A DNA stretch of 64,000 bases from Candidatus Raymondbacteria bacterium RIFOXYA2_FULL_49_16 (GTDB lineage: Bacteria; Fibrobacterota; OXYB2-FULL-49-7; XYB2-FULL-49-35). The notes beneath the pieces are model-generated. The model made no database searches, was not told the DNA's origin, and saw only the letters and a list, made by a program, of their open reading frames with translations. The stretch spans positions 1-64,000 of the forward strand of contig MFYT01000005.1 in the NCBI GenBank assembly GCA_001789205.1. The letters are read 5' to 3'. The position numbers and the translations under genes were made by a program. Numbering within the stretch: position 1 is the first letter of the stretch; every line of letters begins with the position of its first letter. Positions 7,994 to 16,010 of the stretch are shown in pieces.

Positions 7994-8823
7994 CTGCTCA
8001 GGAGATCGAGGTTCTTTTTGAGCTGGTTCTGGAGTTCTTTGTTCTTGTAGAGCTTTCGTAGGGCCTTATTTTTTACCTGGCGGACCCGCTCACGCGTGAG
8101 CTTGAGTTTCTGCCCTATTTCCTCGAGTGTGAACTCGCGGTCAAAATCAATGCCATAATACATGCGCAGAATGGCCTCTTCGCGCTTGCTCATGTCCGCA
8201 AGGATAGCGTCGAAGACAGCCTTGAGCTCCTTGCGTTCAATGTCGTCTTCCTGTTCGGGCGGCCTGCCAATGACGTCGAGCAGGGTATTGACCCCGTCGT
8301 CGTCGTCGTCGGTATTGAGGGGAGCGTCGAGGGACACAGGAGACATTTTCTCGAGTACTTCGACCACTTCCTCGCGCACATCGCGGATATCAGGATGGTC
8401 AAGAGTTTTATACCAATCGCCGCTGTTTGCGTCGAGCAACCGCCTGAATTTGCTCACCAGGGCAAGCTTGTTGGGTGGGATTTTAACTATACCAGCTTGG
8501 TCAAAAAGCGCCTTCTGAATGCACTGCCGGACCCACCACACCGCATAGGAGGTGAATTTAACCTCCTTTTTGGTATTGAAACGCTTGGAGGCCTTATAGA
8601 GCCCCAGATTGCCCTCGTTAATGAGTTCGAGCAGGGACAAACCTCTGTTCTGATATTTGCGGGCAATACTGACCACAAACCGCAGGTTTCCCAGGATGAG
8701 CTCGTTGATATATTCCTTGTGGCCCGCCTGTATGAGTTCAACAAGCTCGAGCTCCCGCTTCTCATTGATGACCGGGAAGCGGCCAATGTCCTTGTAGTAG
8801 AGGCGTTCAAAATATGAAACCAT
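7990..8823 (-). CDS. Group 2 RNA polymerase sigma factor (RpoD/RpoS-like)
   Basis: 277 residues from the ATG at 8823. An in-frame upstream start would add 18 hydrophobic residues that do not fit the family. Region 1.2 (YYKDIGRFPVI) is at the N terminus. Region 2 (NLRFVVSIARKYQNRGLSLL, then TSYAVWWVRQCIQKAL) binds the -10 element. Regions 3 and 4 end with a helix-turn-helix (LEEIGQKLKLTRERVRQVKN) for the -35. No region 1.1 is present, which points to an alternative primary-like sigma. An acidic run DDDDDG lies between regions 3 and 4. It is the first gene of a sigma-kdsD-topA operon. Confidence 0.93.
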   Translation of the reverse strand: MVSYFERLYYKDIGRFPVINEKRELELVELIQAGHKEYINELILGNLRFVVSIARKYQNRGLSLLELINEGNLGLYKASKRFNTKKEVKFTSYAVWWVRQCIQKALFDQAGIVKIPPNKLALVSKFRRLLDANSGDWYKTLDHPDIRDVREEVVEVLEKMSPVSLDAPLNTDDDDDGVNTLLDVIGRPPEQEDDIERKELKAVFDAILADMSKREEAILRMYYGIDFDREFTLEEIGQKLKLTRERVRQVKNKALRKLYKNKELQNQLKKNLDLLSR

Positions 8824-8944
8824 AACTCGTCCGGTTAAGATTTGAGAATTAAATATAAATAATATCAGAGCAAGCAAAAAACTAAATACGATAATGACTT
8901 TGAGCGCGCCATATCATAAATTAAATATTGTATATTATTACGGT

Positions 8945-11900
8945 ATGAAATATTGTAGTATCCTCTTGCTCTGTTGTGCCTGCCTGGCAAACGCCCAATT
9001 CGGCCAGAACAAACTCCAATATGCCAAAAAGCCCTGGTCGTACATCAAATCGACCCATTTTGACATCTATTATTCTGAAAAATCGCGTGAAATCGCCGAT
9101 TTCGCCGCCGACCATTTAGAGAAAAGCCTTGCCGCGATATCACGCAACATCAGCTACAACATCAAGAAACGTATTCCGGTCATCATATACAAATCTCACG
9201 CTGATTTTGAACAGACAAACGTACTGCTCGATGACATTGGCGAAGGCACGGGCGGTTTCACCGAAATACTGAAATCCCGCATTGTCATACCTTTTACCGG
9301 CTCATACAAGGACTTTGAGCACGTTCTGCACCACGAACTCACCCATGCGGTCATGTTCGACCTTATTTTTGAGAATGTCTTCAATGCCCTGCGCTATCGC
9401 GCCTCGTTCAACATTCCTTTATGGGCGGCTGAAGGCTGGGCAGAGCACGAATCAGCGGGATGGAACCTGGAGAGCGATGCCATCCTCATGGACGCGGTGG
9501 TCTCAGGCTATCTTGCCGAACCCCGCTATAATTTCGGTTCAATGTACATGGCCTATAAAGGCGGCATGGCCTTCTTCAACTTCATGACCACTCAATTCGG
9601 AAACGAATGCGTGGGGAACTTCATTAAATACCTGAATATCTATAAAGACGTGGACAAGGCCTTTGTACGGGCCACGCGCATGGATCTCAAACGCGCGGGC
9701 GAACTCTTCCTGCTCGACCTAAAAAAGAAATATTGGCCCGAACTGGGACAGCGGGACAATGCCGAAGAGGTGGCAAAACGCCTCACCCGGCACCGGCCAG
9801 CGGGAATCTACTGGGTCATGCCCGAACGCGATCCCCTTGCCAACTTCAACATCCAGCCGACAGTCTCCCCTGATGGAAAATACATCGCCTATTTCAGCGA
9901 CCGTGACGACTTTGTGGGCATCTACATTATGGACTCGCGCACTGGAAAAATTGTCCGAAGACTTGCGCAGGCTGGTTCGTCGGGACAGTTTGAATCGTTC
10001 CACTTCTACGACAGCGGCATAGCATGGTCAGAGGATGGTAAAACCCTCATGTTTGTGACCCAGAGCAACGGCCAGGATGTGCTGCGCGTAATCTCCGTTA
10101 CCCGGGGCGCCATTGTGCAAACCCTGCCCGTGCGCATGGATCGTATTGAATCGCCCGACTGGTCACGCGATGGCCGCTATGTGGTCTTTTCAGGCTTTCA
10201 GAACGCAATGGTCGACCTGTATCTGTTTGACCTGAAGGAGAAGAAGCTAAAAAAACTCACCGCGGACAAAAGTTACGAAACCAGGCCCCGTTTTTCTTCT
10301 GATGCGGAAAAAATCGTGTTTGAGGCTGAATACGGCGCTGCGTCGGCAAAATCGTGCAATGGGTTCGACATTTTCATCATGAATCGGGACGGTACAAACC
10401 TGAAACGGGTGACCAGCAACCCCTTTGACGACCGCATGGCATGCTTCTCGGACAACGATTCACTGGTCTATTTCATTTCCAACCGGTCGGGAATCAGCAA
10501 TATCTATGTCACACGCATCGACTCCGTGAGCCCCCGGCCCATCACCAACTTCTATTCCGGCTGCTTTACGCCCTCCCTGCCCCGCGATAATTCATTCATG
10601 GTCTTCTCGGTATTTGAAAACGGCGGCTGGGACATCTATCGCATGGAAAACCCTCTTAAAAAAATAAAGACCAATGAACTCAGGAAGACAAACTATCTCC
10701 GGTCGCTTGTTGATTCTTCCTTCTTTTTCTGGGACAAACGGAACCTTCCCCCTGATCCCGCTGACACCACGATAAAAGACACCGCGCCCGCCGCGGTATC
10801 GGATTCGGGCGACACTATGCACACTGCCGAAAAAGACAGCGCCGCGAAAAAGGACAGCGTTGAAACAGCTGAAGAAGACCAGGACCCCTTTTACCACGAT
10901 CCGTTCAATCCCTACGGTAACTCGGATCCTTTTTCCCGCGACCCCTTTTATGCTGCCCCGCGCCGTCAGCGGCGCCCGCCGCCAGTCGATACCTCAGCCT
11001 TTCTGCACGACTCGTTCGCATACAAGGACAACCAGGGAAATTTTATCGAGCATCCCTATACCCCGCGCTTTACGGTTGACGCGGTCTCGGCAATGATCGG
11101 CGCGGGTGCGGCCTCGGCCACGGACTGGGCCGTGGGCGGGCAGACGGCCATTTCGCTTTCAGATATCCTGGGTAGCCACCGGATCGCGGTCATGGCTAAC
11201 CTCTACGGCGCATCGCTCGACAACATGGTCGACCTGCTCAGCTATTATGTGGCCTACGGCTATCTTCCCTATCGGACTGATTTTTTCGCGGCAGCATCAC
11301 GGTATGTCAATCCTTTTGTACTGCAACGTATTGGCGCCATACCCGACACCACGGATCCTGATTATTACTACCTCTGGTATTTCGACGCCTTCAATAACGC
11401 CACGGTAAACGTCAGCTATCCCTTCTCAAAATATCTGCGGCTCGAATCGACCGCGGGTTTTGACCTGATCACGCGCACCGCGAAATATTACGATGTTGAT
11501 TCGCGGGGGGAAAAGTATCTGGCGGAGCGGCGCGAGGCTGACTTTTACCACACCACGTTCGGCATCGATGGGGTCTTTGACAACACGCTCTGGGGCGCCA
11601 CAGGCCCGGTCAACGTCCAGCGCCTTCGCTTGAGCGGGGTTGTGGTGCCGCCGCTCGGAAACTCTGATTTCTCGTACGGGTATGTGATCGGGGATGCGCG
11701 CCGCTATTTTCACTTCCTGAAAAAATACGTGGTTGCCCTGCGCCTTACCGGCGGCGCAAGCATGCCCCTTTGGGGCGGTACAAACCCCAAACGCTTCTAC
11801 CTGGGCGGCGTACCGGGTAACATCTCCTATTTCTTCATGAACTATTTCATGGACACGTCCATAGAATCGAACTACTACTCGTCCATTGTGATGCCCCTGC

Positions 11901-12265
11901 GCGGCTACGCCATTGGCGCCGCGAATCCCGGCGGCAATACCAAATTCATGCTGTCGAACATGGAATTCCGCTTTCCCTTCATCGAAAACATTTCCCTCTA
12001 TTTCCCCCTGCCCATCAGCATAAACTATATCATGGGTTCGGTCTTCTGGGACGCGGGCGCGGCCTGGAATTCACTCGATGATTTCAACGCCGCAGACGGC
12101 AGCCTGATGCGCGGCCGCCTGACATTCGACGATATGAAGAGCGGCGTTGGTTTTGGCCTGCGCATGAACCTCTTTGGCGCGCTGGTACTGAAGTGGGACC
12201 GCGCATTACGGCTGGGCTACAACCACACACGCGAAGATTATATTTCCCTGGGAGCGGAATTCTAG
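8945..12265 (+). CDS. Outer-membrane protein: gluzincin peptidase + TolB-like propeller + beta-barrel
   Basis: 1106 residues from the ATG at 8945, chosen because a signal peptide (MKYCSILLLCCACLANA) begins there. An upstream ATG at 8894 would bury it. Residues ~25-260 resemble MA-clan peptidases, with HHELTH near 129-134 and a downstream EGWAEH supplying the third zinc ligand. Residues ~270-560 carry PD40/TolB repeats (VSPDGKYIAYFSD, DWSRDGRYVVFSG). An acidic, Pro-rich linker (~600-680) follows. The last ~400 residues look like a surface-antigen (BamA-like) barrel and end in an aromatic-rich strand. It should sit in the outer membrane with the first two domains in the periplasm. It is divergent from the sigma operon. 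Confidence 0.82.
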   Translation: MKYCSILLLCCACLANAQFGQNKLQYAKKPWSYIKSTHFDIYYSEKSREIADFAADHLEKSLAAISRNISYNIKKRIPVIIYKSHADFEQTNVLLDDIGEGTGGFTEILKSRIVIPFTGSYKDFEHVLHHELTHAVMFDLIFENVFNALRYRASFNIPLWAAEGWAEHESAGWNLESDAILMDAVVSGYLAEPRYNFGSMYMAYKGGMAFFNFMTTQFGNECVGNFIKYLNIYKDVDKAFVRATRMDLKRAGELFLLDLKKKYWPELGQRDNAEEVAKRLTRHRPAGIYWVMPERDPLANFNIQPTVSPDGKYIAYFSDRDDFVGIYIMDSRTGKIVRRLAQAGSSGQFESFHFYDSGIAWSEDGKTLMFVTQSNGQDVLRVISVTRGAIVQTLPVRMDRIESPDWSRDGRYVVFSGFQNAMVDLYLFDLKEKKLKKLTADKSYETRPRFSSDAEKIVFEAEYGAASAKSCNGFDIFIMNRDGTNLKRVTSNPFDDRMACFSDNDSLVYFISNRSGISNIYVTRIDSVSPRPITNFYSGCFTPSLPRDNSFMVFSVFENGGWDIYRMENPLKKIKTNELRKTNYLRSLVDSSFFFWDKRNLPPDPADTTIKDTAPAAVSDSGDTMHTAEKDSAAKKDSVETAEEDQDPFYHDPFNPYGNSDPFSRDPFYAAPRRQRRPPPVDTSAFLHDSFAYKDNQGNFIEHPYTPRFTVDAVSAMIGAGAASATDWAVGGQTAISLSDILGSHRIAVMANLYGASLDNMVDLLSYYVAYGYLPYRTDFFAAASRYVNPFVLQRIGAIPDTTDPDYYYLWYFDAFNNATVNVSYPFSKYLRLESTAGFDLITRTAKYYDVDSRGEKYLAERREADFYHTTFGIDGVFDNTLWGATGPVNVQRLRLSGVVVPPLGNSDFSYGYVIGDARRYFHFLKKYVVALRLTGGASMPLWGGTNPKRFYLGGVPGNISYFFMNYFMDTSIESNYYSSIVMPLRGYAIGAANPGGNTKFMLSNMEFRFPFIENISLYFPLPISINYIMGSVFWDAGAAWNSLDDFNAADGSLMRGRLTFDDMKSGVGFGLRMNLFGALVLKWDRALRLGYNHTREDYISLGAEF

Positions 12266-12300
12266 AAGATAGGGTTCGTGGGTCTTAAACGGGGTTTGGT

Positions 12301-12329
12301 GTAGGGGTGGGTTTTAAACCCACCCCTAC
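12301..12329. terminator. Near-perfect hairpin between convergent genes
   Basis: Arms GTAGGGGTGGGTTT and AAACCCACCCCTAC with a single T between them. It lies between the convergent genes ending at 12265 and 12373 and could terminate both. A partial copy (TTTTAAACCCACCCTAA) follows at about 12340-12356. The sequence type resembles short dispersed palindromic repeats of bacterial genomes. Confidence 0.65.
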
Positions 12330-12372
12330 AAATTTCTAATTTTAAACCCACCCTAACAAATTCAATTATACC

Positions 12373-13059
12373 TTACCGGTAAATCTCTATCCCTTTAATA
12401 ACCATCGGCTTTATTGGATGGTCGCGCAGCCGCGGATTGGTCTTGTTGGTGGGTGTTGTGGCGATCTTGTCCACTATTTCGAGGCCTGAAATCACTTCGC
12501 CAAAGACCGTGTATTGATTGTCGAGCTGGGGTGAATCGCCGTGCATGACGAAAAACTGCGATCCTGCGCCAGCAGTAACGTCGCCGGTGCGCGCCATGGA
12601 GAGAATGCCCCTCACGTGCTTGATACTGTTGAATTCGTGCGGGATAGCCACAATGGGGCCGCCCATGCCATCGTTCGCGGGGTCAGCGTCCTTTGAATTG
12701 GGATCACCGCCCTGAATCATGAATCCCGGAATAACGCGGTGAAACTGCGTGTTGTCGTAAAATCCGCATTCAGCGCGCGTGATGAAATTGAAACAGTGGA
12801 GGGGCGCTTCATTGGTGAAAAACTTGACCTCAATATCGCCTTCGCTCGTTTTAATGCGCGCCTTGAGACCTTCCATTTTTTTGCTGAGAAACTGGAGGCG
12901 TTCCTGCGATTTTTTGCAGACATCGACCTGCGCGGACAGGGAATACATTTTTTCCTGGAGCGTCTTGTTGTCGTTTCTGAGCTGTTCCATTTCCTCGCTG
13001 TTGCCGCACCCCACGCTCCACAGGGCGCTGATGATACATGCGCATACGATACGTTTCAT
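12373..13059 (-). CDS. Cyclophilin-type peptidyl-prolyl isomerase lipoprotein
   Basis: 228 residues. The signal peptide ends in a lipobox (WSVGC, Cys18). A coiled-coil segment at ~22-65 (EEMEQLRNDNKTLQEKM) may project the catalytic domain from the membrane. The cyclophilin core is clear: FHRVIPGFMIQGGDP, AGSQFFVMHGDSPQLDNQYT and FGEVISG. It catalyses cis-trans isomerisation of prolyl bonds, here in the periplasm. It is the last gene of the run that begins at 17756, 13 bp after the Mur ligase. Confidence 0.9.
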   Translation of the reverse strand: MKRIVCACIISALWSVGCGNSEEMEQLRNDNKTLQEKMYSLSAQVDVCKKSQERLQFLSKKMEGLKARIKTSEGDIEVKFFTNEAPLHCFNFITRAECGFYDNTQFHRVIPGFMIQGGDPNSKDADPANDGMGGPIVAIPHEFNSIKHVRGILSMARTGDVTAGAGSQFFVMHGDSPQLDNQYTVFGEVISGLEIVDKIATTPTNKTNPRLRDHPIKPMVIKGIEIYR

Positions 13060-13072
13060 GGCATTCTCCTTC

Positions 13073-14440
13073 CTAAAGTGAATCAGCTAATGTTCTGGCA
13101 AATTCCGGAAGCCCCGGGTCGCGCGCACCCATGATCAGGATGCAGTCGCCTGCGCGCGCCTCTTTTAGGACCTCGGCAAACACCTGCGCACGCGAAGGGA
13201 AAAAGAAGGCCTGCTTGCCTTTTTCCCGGATGCCGTTGATGATATCCTCGGAAGAAATATCGCGCGTTACGGTCCCGCCGGCAAAATAGATCTCGGGCAT
13301 GTAGAGGCAATCGCCCGGCCGCAGCGCGCCGGCAAAGGCCTGGATGAATTCGTTCTTTAAAAAGCGGGCCGGGCCAAACCCATGCAGCTGGAACACGGCA
13401 AGGACTCGCTGGGCTTTTTTCTGCGCTGTGGCGAGCGCGGCCCGCACCTTGGTCGGGTTGTGTGCAAAATCATCAATGACCTGTATCCCATTTTTTTGCG
13501 CGATCAACTGAAACCTGCGTTCGACCCCGCGGCACATGCGCAGCGGCTCGCGAAGAAACTCGACAGGTATGCTGAGCATGCAGCAGGCCGCGATTGCCGC
13601 GAGCGCGTTTTCCACATTGTGCATGCCCGGCATAGGCAGCTCGAACCGTACGCCCGAAACAACGAACGTGGAACTATCGGGTCCGCATGCGACATCTGTC
13701 GCGGATACCGTGGCGCCCGAGCCCATGCCGAACGAGAAGAGCGGTTTGCCTTGCGGCGCAAGGTCGCGGCAGTGTTGACCCACAAGACACGAAAGGCTAT
13801 TGCCAAGAAAGGTGCGGAAAAATCCCTTAAGTTCGTCAATCTCCTTGTGGTCCTTCTCGATATTGAGGACGCAGCCAATAAAGGGGGAATATTTCACCAG
13901 ACTCCCATCGCTTTCATCAGCCTCAACCACCAGAATATCAGAACCGCCTGAAAAAGCATTGCCGGCATATCCCTCTTCCCTAAGGCGCACAAGATTTCCG
14001 CCGGTAATAATCGACGGGGCGAATCCCGCGCCCTGAAGCATTTCGAAAAGCATGGCCACAACAGTGGACTTGCCGCTGGTGCCGGACACCGCGATCGTTT
14101 TTTTCCGGGACACCCATTCGGCCAGCACTTCGCTGCGGTGAACAACCGGAATATCGAGCGATTGCGCTTTCAGGATATCGGGGTTGCCGTCCTCGATAGC
14201 GGTGGAAACAACGACCGCGTCGGTAAAATCATTGACACCCGACCCGTCCTGCGAAAAAAGGGAAATGTCCAGTTTCTTCAGGTCTGCCGCGAGTCCGGAA
14301 ACTGACCCAGCATCAAGGCCCCGGTCCGAGCCCGACACAACGCCGCCAGCCATTGCCTGGAACTGCGCGAGCGCGCTCATGCCGCTGCCGGCAATGCCCA
14401 CATAATGATAGCGTGATTCTATAAGATCAGGTAATGGCAA
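13073..14440 (-). CDS. Mur ligase of the MurC/Mpl type
   Basis: 455 residues with the three Mur ligase domains. The N-terminal Rossmann start is YVGIAGSGMSALAQ. The ATP loop is GTSGKST at 120-126, EADESDGS is at 173-180, GVERRF at 305-310 and DDFAHNPT at 323-330. These match UDP-N-acetylmuramate ligases, which join UDP-MurNAc to L-alanine (MurC) or to a recycled tripeptide (Mpl). The P-loop has Ser where MurC/Mpl usually have His (GTHGKT), and DDFAHNP replaces DDYGHHP. The substrate could therefore be Mpl-like or different. It overlaps the L,D-transpeptidase by 14 bases. Confidence 0.82.
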   Translation of the reverse strand: MPLPDLIESRYHYVGIAGSGMSALAQFQAMAGGVVSGSDRGLDAGSVSGLAADLKKLDISLFSQDGSGVNDFTDAVVVSTAIEDGNPDILKAQSLDIPVVHRSEVLAEWVSRKKTIAVSGTSGKSTVVAMLFEMLQGAGFAPSIITGGNLVRLREEGYAGNAFSGGSDILVVEADESDGSLVKYSPFIGCVLNIEKDHKEIDELKGFFRTFLGNSLSCLVGQHCRDLAPQGKPLFSFGMGSGATVSATDVACGPDSSTFVVSGVRFELPMPGMHNVENALAAIAACCMLSIPVEFLREPLRMCRGVERRFQLIAQKNGIQVIDDFAHNPTKVRAALATAQKKAQRVLAVFQLHGFGPARFLKNEFIQAFAGALRPGDCLYMPEIYFAGGTVTRDISSEDIINGIREKGKQAFFFPSRAQVFAEVLKEARAGDCILIMGARDPGLPEFARTLADSL

Positions 14441-14957
14441 CCAGGTCCCCTTTCTTCACTCGTTTGAAAAGGTCCATAATGTCTTTGTTCCGCATGGTAA
14501 TGCATCCCTGTGACGTGGGTTTTCCAATAGTACTTTCATGGTTTGTCCCATGAATATAAATATATCGTGAAAATGTGTCCACTGTCCCGCCTTTATTGAC
14601 CCCTTTTTCCATGCCTTCAAGGCGGATGATGCGGCTGAGTATCAAATCGCCGAACTGGCTGGAACCGTCCCAAACCTCCCCTGTATTGATTCGGTCCTTG
14701 AACACGGCCCCGGGAAAAGCGCGGGCGCCTATTTTTTCTTTAATTCGATGCAGTCCAGGCGGAGTTTTACCCGAGTTCTTTCGCGCGCCCACACCGGCCC
14801 TGGCAGTGGACACTAGATATTTTTTCGCTATTTTACCCAAATGCACAATGGCCAATACCTGATCAGCCACGGAAACAAGGACAAAAAACCGGCCGTCCCG
14901 ACGCAGTACTCGTCTGATTACAGCCTGTGCGCCCTTTGCGGCCACGGAGAGTCTCAT
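14427..14957 (-). CDS. L,D-transpeptidase (YkuD domain)
   Basis: 176 residues. The YkuD signature is complete: HGTNHE at 136-141 and SQGCITM with the catalytic Cys152. These enzymes make 3-3 peptidoglycan cross-links or attach proteins to it. No signal peptide or membrane segment is seen at the N terminus, which is odd for a periplasmic enzyme. It sits next to a Mur ligase gene and overlaps it by 14 bases, which supports a wall role. Confidence 0.85.
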   Translation of the reverse strand: MRLSVAAKGAQAVIRRVLRRDGRFFVLVSVADQVLAIVHLGKIAKKYLVSTARAGVGARKNSGKTPPGLHRIKEKIGARAFPGAVFKDRINTGEVWDGSSQFGDLILSRIIRLEGMEKGVNKGGTVDTFSRYIYIHGTNHESTIGKPTSQGCITMRNKDIMDLFKRVKKGDLVAIT

Positions 14958-15011
14958 AGATACGTTTAAAATAATTAAATGCGTGAAAAGCGGGGAAGCA
15001 TAGCGACCCGG

Positions 15012-15629
15012 TCAGGACATTCGCTGGCTATCAAATATGGCGGCGACCGCCTGTGCCAGTGCATTGATACTCCGGGTGCCGTCGAGTACTTTGATGCGCC
15101 GGGGTTCTTTCTTTGCCAGCCGCAGATACGCCCTGCGCGCCTTTTCGAGAAAAGCGACCCCTTCTTTTTCCATGCGGTCGGGCCGCCGGCCCGAGGCCCG
15201 CATTCTTCTAAATGCCTCTGTTGCGGGAATATCGAAGAGCATTGTAAGGTCTGGCTTTACACCATCGCACGCCGCATTGTTCAGAGTTTCAATTTTTGTT
15301 TTTAGCAGACCCCTGCCGCCGCCCTGATACGCCAGCGTGGAGTCTGAAAAGCGGTCTGAAAGCACAATTCGTCCCTTGTGCAAAGCGGGCCTGATGATCT
15401 GGGCAACGTGCTGCGCGCGCGCTGCGCAGTAGAGCATGAGTTCGGCCATGGGGCTCAGGTGTGCATTCTTCGCATCGAGTATTATGTTCCTGATCTTCTC
15501 CGCAACACGCGTTCCGCCTGGCTCGCGCGTGACAGTTATTGCACACCCCTTTTTTCTCAGATAATGCGCAAAAAGGGCCAGTTGCGTGCTCTTGCCGCAA
15601 CCGTCGATGCCTTCGAAGGTGATGAACAT
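15012..15629 (-). CDS. tmk: Thymidylate kinase
   Basis: 205 residues from the ATG at 15629, where the family N terminus MFITFEGIDGCGKSTQ (Walker A) starts. An in-frame start at 15686 would overlap the upstream STAS gene and add a non-conserved lead. Other marks are DRFSDSTLAYQGGGRG and the TREPGG motif. It phosphorylates dTMP to dTDP. It lies 13 bp after the STAS gene in the same transcription unit. Confidence 0.95.
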   Translation of the reverse strand: MFITFEGIDGCGKSTQLALFAHYLRKKGCAITVTREPGGTRVAEKIRNIILDAKNAHLSPMAELMLYCAARAQHVAQIIRPALHKGRIVLSDRFSDSTLAYQGGGRGLLKTKIETLNNAACDGVKPDLTMLFDIPATEAFRRMRASGRRPDRMEKEGVAFLEKARRAYLRLAKKEPRRIKVLDGTRSINALAQAVAAIFDSQRMS

Positions 15630-15642
15630 GAAATGCGGCTGG

Positions 15643-15996
15643 TTACAGGATGAAGTTATCCGAGAATTCCTTCTCGTTCTTGACAATGGAGATTATTTCC
15701 GACAGACCGGTCTTGTCCAGGCTTTCCTTGATGGGCGGCGGCACGTTAAAAAGCACGAAATGGCCTTTTTCAGCGTTAACCTTCTTGTTCATATTGGAAA
15801 TAAGTCCCACGCCAGCAGAATCGATGAAGGTGACCCCTTTGAGGTCGCAGGCAGCATAAATACGGCCGTATTTGAGATCGTTGAGAAAAAGGTTCTTCAA
15901 TTCAAGAATAGTCGACACGACCAGTTCTCCAGAAAGCACATAGACCGTGAATTCACCCACGTTCTTGGCTGCGATTTTCAGCTCTCCATTTTCCAT
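15643..15996 (-). CDS. STAS-domain anti-sigma factor antagonist
   Basis: 117 residues, the size of SpoIIAA/RsbV proteins. The phospho-acceptor region reads FIDSAGVGLI, with the Ser that partner kinases modify. A strong AGGAGG site lies 5 bases before the ATG and overlaps the end of the upstream lipoprotein gene. No anti-sigma kinase is adjacent. A SpoIIE-type phosphatase that could act on such a protein is at 59536-61056. Confidence 0.88.
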   Translation of the reverse strand: MENGELKIAAKNVGEFTVYVLSGELVVSTILELKNLFLNDLKYGRIYAACDLKGVTFIDSAGVGLISNMNKKVNAEKGHFVLFNVPPPIKESLDKTGLSEIISIVKNEKEFSDNFIL

Positions 15997-16010
15997 ATAG
16001 TGTCCTCCTT

